From the NCBI GenBank assembly GCA_013214025.1, contig JABSRN010000005.1, forward strand, positions 1 through 64,000: DNA of 64,000 nucleotides. The letters run 5' to 3'. This document shows, piece after piece, positions 48,936 to 55,888 of the stretch (its first letter is position 1; each line of letters begins with the position of its first letter). The translations under genes and the position numbers were made by a program. This DNA is from Polyangiaceae bacterium. Lineage in GTDB: Bacteria; Myxococcota_A; Polyangia; Polyangiales; Polyangiaceae. The notes below the pieces were generated by a model. It did no database searches and was not told the DNA's origin. It saw nothing but the letters and a program-made list of their open reading frames with translations.

Positions 48936-49893
48936 GTCGCCTCTCGCGGCTAAGGTTCGTGCAGCCCTCAAGCTGCGGGAACCTCTAGAAAAGGAATCCA
49001 CGGCCTACCGTCTCATCAATGGTGAGTCGGACGGCCTCGACGGGCTTCGGGCGGAACGCTACGAGGCCTTCGTCGTTTTGTCCGTCTTCACGGACGAGAT
49101 GGACGCTGCCGCTTCGGAGGTAGCCGAGTTGCTTGTGGGACTGGGCTACGCTGGCGTTTATCTCAAGCGACGAGTGAGGGTGGATCTTCGGCGAGTCGAT
49201 GTCAGCGACTTGGCACCCGGTAGACCTATTGCGGGTGTGGAAGCTCCGACGCCTCTCGTTATCAGTGAGAACGGGCTTAGGATGAAAGTGCTGATGAACG
49301 ACGGTATGGCGACTGGGCTGTACGTCGACCAGCGCAACAACCGAGCCTTGCTACGCGGGGACTGCGATGGCGCCCGGGTGCTCAATCTGTTTTCGTATAC
49401 CGGCGCGTTCACAGTGGCAGCCGGACTGGGTGGCGCGCGAGAGACCGTGAGCATAGATCTGAGCCGCCGCACGCTGGAGCGAAGCCGCGAAAATGTCGTG
49501 CTCAACGGTTTGGAGCCCAAGGAGCACAAACACTACGCTGAAGACGCTCTTAAATGGACTGGGCGGGCGGTTCGGAAAGAGCAGCGATTCGATTGGATCG
49601 TTCTTGATCCTCCTAGTTTCGCCACTCGAGGTCGTCAGGTCTTCACCATCGCCCGTGGTTATCCGCAGATGGCAGAACGCGCCCTTCGGCTGCTCGAGCC
49701 CGGCGGACGATTGTTGGCGGTGACGAATCACACCAAAACTGATCTTTTGGCGTTTGAATCGTTATTACAGGAAGTGGCGGACAAAGCGGGGCGCAGTGTG
49801 GCCGATGTGGTGCGTTTGGGGGCGCCGCTCGACTGTCGAGCACGACCGGGGGTACCTGAGCCGGTCAAGAGCATGTTAGTGACTGCCACGTGA
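48916..49893 (+). CDS. RlmI/RlmK-like class I rRNA methyltransferase
   Basis: 325 residues from GTG 48916, overlapping the rplC 3' end by 20 nt. GLYVDQRNNRALLRGDCDGA, RVLNLFSYTGAFTVAAGLGG (SAM-binding motif I with the FSYTGAF signature), and FDWIVLDPPSFATRG (motif IV, DPPSF) are typical of 23S rRNA m5C methyltransferase RlmI. The ~70-residue N-terminal PUA domain of RlmI is missing, leaving the EEHEE-like and Rossmann domains. It likely methylates rRNA, possibly at the assembly stage where uL3 binds. Confidence 0.88.
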   Translation: MASPASESPLAAKVRAALKLREPLEKESTAYRLINGESDGLDGLRAERYEAFVVLSVFTDEMDAAASEVAELLVGLGYAGVYLKRRVRVDLRRVDVSDLAPGRPIAGVEAPTPLVISENGLRMKVLMNDGMATGLYVDQRNNRALLRGDCDGARVLNLFSYTGAFTVAAGLGGARETVSIDLSRRTLERSRENVVLNGLEPKEHKHYAEDALKWTGRAVRKEQRFDWIVLDPPSFATRGRQVFTIARGYPQMAERALRLLEPGGRLLAVTNHTKTDLLAFESLLQEVADKAGRSVADVVRLGAPLDCRARPGVPEPVKSMLVTAT

Positions 49894-50567
49894 GCCGCCG
49901 TCGAGACAACCCCTACGCGAAGCCCGATCCGGTCACGCTCAAAGCGCGAAAAGAAGGCTACCCCGCGCGTAGCGTGTACAAGCTTGAGGAAATCGACAAG
50001 CGCTGCAAGATCTTCAAAGGCGGGCAGCACGTGCTCGATCTTGGCGCGGCTCCTGGTTCGTGGAGCCTCTACGCCAGTCGGAAGATTTCAGCTAACGGTC
50101 GCTTGGTCGCCGTCGATCTCACTGAGATCACCCAGGCCTTTCCGTCCAATGTGACCGTGCACCAAGGGGATGCCCTTGTCCCGAGTGGCGCGGTGGAGAG
50201 TCGGGCCCCCTACGACGTGATCATAAGCGACATGGCCCCTCGCACGAGTGGTGACCGATTTCGCGACCAGCTTTACAGCTATCAGCTCGTCGTGGGCTCG
50301 CTGCAGATGGCTGCGCGATACGGCAAGCCGGGCTCGAGCTTCATCGCCAAGATCTTCATGAGCAATGAGTTCTCCAAGGCGAAGAAGCAGGTCATTGCGT
50401 CCTACGATACGGTTCGTGTGGTCAAGCCTCAGGCGAGCCGCTCGAATAGCTGGGAAGTCTTTCTGGTCGGGCTGGGGCTCAAGCAATCTGCCCACGATGC
50501 CGCGCAGATCGAGCCCATCGTGATCGAAGAGCCCTGCGCTACCTCGGACTCGTCGTCCGAAGACTGA
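49890..50567 (+). CDS. rlmE: 23S rRNA 2'-O-methyltransferase, RlmE/FtsJ-like
   Basis: 225 residues; GTG 49890 overlaps the preceding stop codon (GTGA). RSVYKLEEIDKRCKIFKGGQ, VLDLGAAPGSWSLYASRKIS (SAM motif I), VIISDMAPRTSGD (motif IV), AKIFMSNEF and RSNSWEVFLVGLG together supply the K-D-K-E catalytic tetrad of RlmE, which methylates U2552 in the A-loop in E. coli. A ~25-residue acidic tail extends the end. The genes rplC-rlmI-like-rlmE form one coupled unit for 50S assembly. Confidence 0.93.
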   Translation: MSRRRDNPYAKPDPVTLKARKEGYPARSVYKLEEIDKRCKIFKGGQHVLDLGAAPGSWSLYASRKISANGRLVAVDLTEITQAFPSNVTVHQGDALVPSGAVESRAPYDVIISDMAPRTSGDRFRDQLYSYQLVVGSLQMAARYGKPGSSFIAKIFMSNEFSKAKKQVIASYDTVRVVKPQASRSNSWEVFLVGLGLKQSAHDAAQIEPIVIEEPCATSDSSSED

Positions 50568-50580
50568 GTTCGGGGCCCTG

Positions 50581-50660
50581 AACTGTCCATAGGCAGATCC
50601 CATTAGTTGGTTAGCTAAGTGCTTAGTTAACGGCGAAAAGTGGGCCCCATTCGGACAGTT
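50581..50660 (+). repeat. Nested inverted repeats before the L,D-transpeptidase gene
   Basis: Outer arms AACTGTCC (50581-50588) and GGACAGTT (50653-50660); inner arms gttagctaag (50610-50619) and cttagttaac (50622-50631) with one G-T wobble and a 2-nt gap. The whole 80-nt element fills most of the gap between rlmE and the next gene. It may be an rlmE 3'-end structure or an operator/leader for the downstream lipoprotein gene. Confidence 0.65.
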
Positions 50661-50695
50661 TCGTTAAGTGTGGGACGGGTCTTTCGCCCCGTTCT

Positions 50696-52579
50696 ATGCG
50701 AGTTCGACTTTCCCAGCATTGGTTCCGCGCCATCCCGTGGGCATTGGTCGGGACAAGCGTCTTGGCTTGCCAGAGCGCCGAGCGGCCGTGGTTTCAGGGC
50801 GCGTCACCGCCCGGTGCACAAGAAGCACGCCCTGCGCGATCTTCAGCCTCACGGGTGAAGCCTTCGAAGGAAGCGACTGTCGGAGCGTCAGCGATCACGC
50901 GACGTCGATCGACTCCGGTCGCGTCTGGAAAACAGCCTGCCTCGAAACTCGCGCCCACGTCGCCAGACCGCAGCGTGTCCAGCCCGCCGTCGCCAGTAGT
51001 AGTGAGCGCCGACCCATCCAAACTTCCGGAACCGCTACCAACCCCGTCGCGCTCTTCTTTGGGCGAGCTCGTGGATTCGACCACGCGGCCCTCGTCCAAG
51101 ACCTTCAGCGATAGTCCCTCGAAACGCGTCGCCGGTGTGAGTTCGGGAGCGCAGTTGGCGAAGGTGGAGCGAACTGCTTCGGACAATAATTTTCGGCAAA
51201 GCGAGCCATTCCCCGAGCAGATGATGCCGATGGGCGCGTACGCCCGCCCCTTGGACGACGTGGATCCGGAGAGGGCGCTAGTCTCCATCGCCAAAGAGAC
51301 TCCGATCTACGCCCGCCCGACGTTCAAGTCCAAACGCATCGGCTATCTACGGGCGGGGGCGGTGGTGAGTCGTCACGCGGAGGCGTCAGGCTTCGGAGGG
51401 TGCACTCGCGGCTTCTATCAAATCCGACCCGAAGGATACGTCTGTGTCGGCAAGACGGCGTCCTTGGATACTAACCATCTATTGGTCTCGGCGATTCGTC
51501 GTCGTCCCGATAGAAGCAGCGCCTTGCCGTACTACTACGGCATCTCGAAGTTCCCGACGCCGCCGTTTTACACTCGCATTCCGACGGCGAAAGACCAAGC
51601 GACGGTGGAGCAAGAGCTGCACTACCACAAGGCGCACTACAGCGATAAGTCGTGGGCGGATGTTCCCGTCGCGGCCGTGCCGGAGTTCCTATCCGGGGGT
51701 CAGTCGACTCTCAGTCTGACCGGCTACCGTCATTCTCGCCGCTACGTGCACACCGGCCGTGCCATCCCCAAGAGTGGCTTGGCCCTCGTCGATCTATTCG
51801 AGTCTGGCGGCAGACAGTTTGGTCTGACCGTTGACATGGCCATCGTCCCTATCGATCGCATGACGCGAGTGTCCCCCAGTCGTTTTCACGGATTGCCTCT
51901 CAGCGATGAAGTTCGCCTGCCGGTCATTTTTAATATGTCCCGCAGCGCCTACCTCTACGAAGGGGATCCGAAGGAGAAGGGGCTGAAAATATCGCGAAAG
52001 CTCGACTATCGCGAGGCCGTCCCGGTATCCGGCAAGCGGGTACGAGCCGGCGGCATGACCTACTTGGAAACGACCAGCGGCGACTACCTGATCGACCGGC
52101 GCTTGGTGCGCGTGAACCCGTTCAAGAAGCGCCCCAGTTGGGCGACCCCTGGGCGCACGTGGCTGAACGTATCCATCTTGAATCAAACTCTGACGGCCTA
52201 CGAGGGCGGGCGCCCGGTGTTCGTCACATTGGTTTCCACTGGTGCCGACGGGCTCGGAGATCCCGAAGAAACTCATTCGACCGTGCGCGGCCGCTTCTTG
52301 GTGCATACCAAACACGTGACGATCACCATGAGCGGCGCTCAAGTGGGTGACGAATTTGATCTACGGGACGTGCCCTACGTCCAATATTTCTCGGCGGGCT
52401 ACGCGCTGCACGCGGCTTATTGGCATGACTCCTTCGGTCATCCACGCAGTCACGGTTGCGTGAACTTGTCTCCGCTGGACGCGCAATGGCTTTTTGGCTG
52501 GACGGACCCGCCCGTCCCCTCGAAATGGCACGGCGGCATGAGTCTGCTCGACGGCACGCTCGTCTCGATTCACCCCTAG
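50696..52579 (+). CDS. L,D-transpeptidase (YkuD) lipoprotein with SH3-like domain
   Basis: 627 residues. A lipoprotein signal ends at VLACQS (Cys25). Residues ~26-195 are Pro/Ser/Arg-rich, a likely wall-spanning linker. Then comes an SH3b-like segment (SIAKETPIYARPTFKSKRIG). The C-terminal YkuD catalytic domain spans ~480-625: WLNVSILNQTLTAYEGGRPV, LHAAYWHDSFGHPRSHGCVN with nucleophile Cys588 in HGC, and LSPLDAQWLF. It cross-links peptidoglycan 3-3 or attaches proteins to it, at the outer-membrane side of the wall. The long linker may reach from the membrane to the wall. Confidence 0.9.
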   Translation: MRVRLSQHWFRAIPWALVGTSVLACQSAERPWFQGASPPGAQEARPARSSASRVKPSKEATVGASAITRRRSTPVASGKQPASKLAPTSPDRSVSSPPSPVVVSADPSKLPEPLPTPSRSSLGELVDSTTRPSSKTFSDSPSKRVAGVSSGAQLAKVERTASDNNFRQSEPFPEQMMPMGAYARPLDDVDPERALVSIAKETPIYARPTFKSKRIGYLRAGAVVSRHAEASGFGGCTRGFYQIRPEGYVCVGKTASLDTNHLLVSAIRRRPDRSSALPYYYGISKFPTPPFYTRIPTAKDQATVEQELHYHKAHYSDKSWADVPVAAVPEFLSGGQSTLSLTGYRHSRRYVHTGRAIPKSGLALVDLFESGGRQFGLTVDMAIVPIDRMTRVSPSRFHGLPLSDEVRLPVIFNMSRSAYLYEGDPKEKGLKISRKLDYREAVPVSGKRVRAGGMTYLETTSGDYLIDRRLVRVNPFKKRPSWATPGRTWLNVSILNQTLTAYEGGRPVFVTLVSTGADGLGDPEETHSTVRGRFLVHTKHVTITMSGAQVGDEFDLRDVPYVQYFSAGYALHAAYWHDSFGHPRSHGCVNLSPLDAQWLFGWTDPPVPSKWHGGMSLLDGTLVSIHP

Positions 52580-52581
52580 TG

Positions 52582-52603
52582 CGCGATTCCCTTGGGAATC
52601 GCG
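52582..52603 (+). repeat. 10-bp perfect palindrome after the L,D-transpeptidase gene
   Basis: CGCGATTCCC (52582-52591) and GGGAATCGCG (52594-52603) with a 2-nt centre, 3 nt after the stop codon. It is followed by an A-run, not T, on the plus strand, so it is not a standard terminator. Confidence 0.65.
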
Positions 52604-52647
52604 ACCACAAAAAACTGCGACAGAATCAGAGTTGTCGCCATTTCGTC

Positions 52648-52684
52648 GAGAGAACTGCTCTCACCCCGAGTGAGTAGTTCTCTC
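52648..52684 (+). promoter_or_regulatory. 37-nt leader hairpin upstream of hisC
   Basis: GAGAGAACT (52648-52656) pairs with AGTTCTCTC (52676-52684) and CTCAC (52660-52664) with GTGAG (52670-52674) around a 5-nt loop, giving a 14-bp stem with one small internal loop. It lies ~97 nt before hisC. No His-rich leader peptide is visible, so classical his attenuation is not supported. A protein-binding or riboregulatory leader, or a terminator of the previous gene, remains possible. Confidence 0.55.
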
Positions 52685-52780
52685 GAACGCCCCTCTGAGT
52701 TTCTGAATTTCGCGCTCGCGTGCGCGATTCACAAGTCTTTTTCGGTTCATTACCGCGCGCGCTTCGGTTACCAGTGGCTC

Positions 52781-53848
52781 ATGTCCTTGTTACGCCCCTG
52801 CGTGAACGCCATGAGGGCGTATCAGCCTGGTGAGCAGCCTGCTGCTGGTTCGAAAATCATCAAGCTGAACACCAACGAGAATCCCTACCCACCGAGCCCG
52901 ACGGTGAAGGCCGCGATTGTTGCCGAGCTGGTCGATGACGGCGCGCGTCTTCGCCTGTACAGCGATCCTTCGGCGCTGGCCCTTCGACAAGCTGCGAGCG
53001 AAAGATTTGGACTGCCGATTAGTCAAATCCTTCAAGGAAATGGATCCGATGAACTGATCGCCTTGTTGATGCGCGGTTTGCTGGAGCCGGGGGAGAGCGT
53101 CGCCTATCCGTACCCGACCTACGTCTTGTACGAGACCATCGCGAATGCCCAAGGCGCGCCTACGGTGAGTCTCGATTTTGCCTCGGACTTCTCGCTGCCC
53201 GCCGGCATGGGCGAAACGGGAGCGAAGATCGTCTTCATCGCGAATCCCAACTCGCCCTCCGGCACTAGTGCCAGCAACGAACGGCTACTCGCCTTGGCCA
53301 AGAGCATGCCCGAGTCGTTGTTGGTGGTGGACGAGGCCTACGCGGAGTTCGCCGACAGCAACGCTTTAGAACTCGTGAATCAGGCCCCGAACCTTTGCGT
53401 GCTGCGAACTTTTTCCAAGAGTCAGAGCCTCGCGGGCATGCGAGTGGGTTTGCTATTCGGCAGCGAAGAGTTAGTGACGGGCCTCGGCAAGGTTCGAGAC
53501 AGCTACAATCTCGACCGGCTGGCGATTGCCGCGGCGACTGCCTGCTTGAAGGATCCCGACTGGACCCGCGCCAATGTGGCACGAGTGTTGGCCACCCGAG
53601 CGCGATTGAGTGCGGGCATGACGGAGCTAGGGGCCACGATCCTGCCGAGTCAGGCAAACTTCGTGATGGCCCGCCTTGGATCCGCCGAGCGAGCGCGGGG
53701 TGCCTACCAAGCCCTCAAGGCCGACGGAATTTTGGTCCGCTACTTTTCTTTACGGCTTCTGGACGACGCCATCCGCATCACGGTGGGCACCGACGAGCAA
53801 ATCGACGCCTTCTTGGCGGCCATGAAGCGTTACGTGTCGGATAGCTGA
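52781..53848 (+). CDS. hisC: Histidinol-phosphate aminotransferase
   Basis: 355 residues from ATG 52781 (MSLLRPCVNAMRAYQPGEQP); the frame is open upstream to 52592 but that part lacks conservation and includes the leader hairpin. PLP enzyme, fold type I: IIKLNTNENPYPPSP, QGNGSDELIALLMRG, VDEAYAEF, and TFSKSQSLAGMRVG with PLP Lys213, as in E. coli Lys214. It converts imidazole acetol phosphate to histidinol phosphate. No other his gene is adjacent, so this is a detached his gene or a paralogue acting on a different aromatic substrate. Confidence 0.92.
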   Translation: MSLLRPCVNAMRAYQPGEQPAAGSKIIKLNTNENPYPPSPTVKAAIVAELVDDGARLRLYSDPSALALRQAASERFGLPISQILQGNGSDELIALLMRGLLEPGESVAYPYPTYVLYETIANAQGAPTVSLDFASDFSLPAGMGETGAKIVFIANPNSPSGTSASNERLLALAKSMPESLLVVDEAYAEFADSNALELVNQAPNLCVLRTFSKSQSLAGMRVGLLFGSEELVTGLGKVRDSYNLDRLAIAAATACLKDPDWTRANVARVLATRARLSAGMTELGATILPSQANFVMARLGSAERARGAYQALKADGILVRYFSLRLLDDAIRITVGTDEQIDAFLAAMKRYVSDS

Positions 53849-53865
53849 GCTTCGACGCGCGGATA

Positions 53866-54792
53866 TTAGAGTCCGCAGTTGATGCTGACGATGTGGGAGT
53901 GGGGAAAGCCCTGGCTCTGCACGCCCACATCGGACTGCACCTCGACAATGTTTCCGGCGGAGAGATCGTCGACTTGCGCGGCGCTCAGAGTGATGGAGTG
54001 CACATGCTCGGCGTCGGCGCCGGAGAACTCGAAGGTGGCCCCTTCGCCGCTGCCCAAGTCCAAGCCGGTCAGGTCGAGAACGTGGTTGTCGCTGATCTGT
54101 GCGGTACAGGCGCAGGGGTTCAATCCCGCTGAGTGACCACAATGGGTGGACGGTGCCAGGGTCGCTGCGGTCACGTGATAGAGGCGGCACTGGACGCTGT
54201 CACCCGCGGTCTTGCTGACGTCGTAACCGCCGAGATCGACCGCTGTGTCGCAATTCGCGATGCATTCGTCGATGTCAGTGAAGGCATCTCCGCACGTCGA
54301 GAGCATGATGCTGCAGTAGCTCGTGCAGTTGTCGCTGCCACACACGCCGTTACCGCCGGGTCCGGCGGCGGGACAATGGATGTTTTTCTCACCGACAGTC
54401 CCGGCAAGCCTGGCTTGTTCGGTCCTGCAGGACACTGCCTGGGGATCCGACTCCACCTCCACCCGGAGGATTGCGCACGTAGCTCTGCAGGCGTCTTCGC
54501 TTTGATAGACTTGGGATTCCCCAGTGCAGTTGTCTCCGACGAGTGTGCAGTAGAGATCGCAGGGGTCTCCGGTGGGTGTGCCACCAGTACCGCCGCTAGC
54601 AGTACCGCCGTTGCCAGTGCCGCCAGTACCGACGTTCGTGGTTTTCGTGCCGGCATCTGGATCGAAGGTGGCCTCGTCAAGATCTAGAATGGAGGCGCAG
54701 CCGAGGCTCATGGCCAGGCAAAGGGCTGCCGGAACCATGCGATGGGAGACGCTGCGATGGGAGACGCTGCGATGGGAGACGCTGCTAGACAT
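53866..54792 (-). CDS. Cysteine-rich lipoprotein with a tandem repeat in its signal peptide
   Basis: 308 residues. caaggaag upstream supports ATG 54792. The n-region reads SVSHR three times, from a 15-bp tandem repeat, before a short hydrophobic core and lipobox MSLGCAS (Cys32). A Gly/Thr linker (VGTGGTGNGGTASGGTGGT) leads to a Cys-rich domain (PCDLYCTLVGDNCTGESQVY; CGSDNCTSYCSIMLSTCGDA, related to each other) and a ~75-residue His-containing C-terminal domain ending VSINCGL. The two Cys modules look duplicated. Likely a surface lipoprotein; function unknown. Its gene starts 2 nt after the TPR gene stop, so both share an operon. Confidence 0.7.
   Translation of the reverse strand: MSSSVSHRSVSHRSVSHRMVPAALCLAMSLGCASILDLDEATFDPDAGTKTTNVGTGGTGNGGTASGGTGGTPTGDPCDLYCTLVGDNCTGESQVYQSEDACRATCAILRVEVESDPQAVSCRTEQARLAGTVGEKNIHCPAAGPGGNGVCGSDNCTSYCSIMLSTCGDAFTDIDECIANCDTAVDLGGYDVSKTAGDSVQCRLYHVTAATLAPSTHCGHSAGLNPCACTAQISDNHVLDLTGLDLGSGEGATFEFSGADAEHVHSITLSAAQVDDLSAGNIVEVQSDVGVQSQGFPHSHIVSINCGL
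54739..54783. repeat. 15-bp coding tandem repeat, 3 perfect copies
   Basis: gcgatgggagacgct at 54739-54753, 54754-54768 and 54769-54783. On the minus strand it encodes SVSHR repeats in the n-region of the lipoprotein signal peptide. Copy-number changes would alter n-region length and charge without a frameshift. Confidence 0.97.
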
Positions 54793-54794
54793 GA

Positions 54795-55805
54795 TTAAAA
54801 GCTTCCTTGAAGACCGAGCGTCCAGGCCCGGGCGCTAGCGCCCGAGCTCGACGAGGCAGTGTCCGCGCCTGCTGGACTGGGAGCGGTAATGTAAAGCGTG
54901 ACGCCAGTGGCTATCAGCACGCCACCGGCGATCCCAGCGACGGTAGAGAAAGTGGCGGCGTCGAGGGCTTCGTTCCGTAAAGCTACTCCGTCCGCATTGC
55001 AGCGGTTCTGGTCGACGGTGTCGCAGTCATCGAGGGATTCATCGGCTTTGCTTTTCGCGATACTGCCGAACACCAGTCCGGCGCTCAAGGCGACCGCCCC
55101 GACCACCGCGACTACGATTCCGATGGTGCCAACGGTGCTGGTCTCGGCCGCGGGCTCGTCCGCCGGCGTCTGGTTGGCGGGCTCCTCGGTGGTTGCATCA
55201 GTACCTGCGACGACGGCGGGCACATCCTCAAGAGGCGGCACCTTGAGGGTGACGGGCATCTTAGGATCGTCGGCGTGCATGCTCATTTCGAAAGGCTTTT
55301 TGCTTGGGGCCGTCACGCTCAATGTCTGCTCGCCTGGATCGACCGGGATGGGGACTCCCCACGTCGCATCCGGCACGACTCGCCCGTTGTGCTCGATCTT
55401 CATCTTCAGCCCTTGGTTGGCGGGATCGACCTCTACGGTGAGGGTCACCAGTCGAGGTCTCAGCGCGTCAGCTCGCTGTTTGGCGATGTCCGCTCGATCG
55501 TCGTCGTTGCGAGTTCTGGCGATGCTCGCCGCCTCGTGAAAGGTGGCCCAGGCGGAGGCCAGTTTGCCGTCCTGCTCGTAACACTCCCCGAGATAGAGGA
55601 GCGTTCCGACGCCGGGATCCAGCTTTTGGCTAGCGTCAAACTTTCCGCAAGCCTCGCTGTAGTTTTTCGCCTCCAGCAGCTTCATGCCGTTTTCGAAGAG
55701 GGCTTCGGCGGCGGCCTTGTTCGCGGCGCTTTGCGCAGAAACAGGAGCGGATAGACAGAGGGCGGCGAGGCCCAGGACAAGTGCGCAGATATTCCGGTAG
55801 TGCAT
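54795..55805 (-). CDS. Exported TPR protein with C-terminal membrane helices
   Basis: 336 residues. The signal peptide ends near SAPVSAQSA. TPR-type helices follow (about 28-120; ALFENGMKLLEAKNYSEACG, GTLLYLGECYEQDGKLASAW). Then a beta-rich PEGA-like segment (LTVEVDPANQGLKMKIEHNG, VPIPVDPGEQTLSVTAPSKK) and two hydrophobic helices (VGTIGIVVAVVGAVALSAGL; TFSTVAGIAGGVLIATGVTL). This layout recurs in myxobacterial genomes and is functionally unassigned. Co-transcribed with the downstream Cys-rich lipoprotein (2-nt gap). Confidence 0.78.
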   Translation of the reverse strand: MHYRNICALVLGLAALCLSAPVSAQSAANKAAAEALFENGMKLLEAKNYSEACGKFDASQKLDPGVGTLLYLGECYEQDGKLASAWATFHEAASIARTRNDDDRADIAKQRADALRPRLVTLTVEVDPANQGLKMKIEHNGRVVPDATWGVPIPVDPGEQTLSVTAPSKKPFEMSMHADDPKMPVTLKVPPLEDVPAVVAGTDATTEEPANQTPADEPAAETSTVGTIGIVVAVVGAVALSAGLVFGSIAKSKADESLDDCDTVDQNRCNADGVALRNEALDAATFSTVAGIAGGVLIATGVTLYITAPSPAGADTASSSSGASARAWTLGLQGSF

Positions 55806-55888
55806 AAGCGATAACTCGCGGCACTCTACCCCGTTGGGAGTCGCATAGGCTAGCCTGAAAAGACCGCTGCGGGGCGGGTTGAGCTGGG

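Noticed and set aside
52592-52780. 63-residue N-terminal extension of HisC
   Set aside because: No conservation, contains the leader hairpin; HisC begins at the standard position from 52781.
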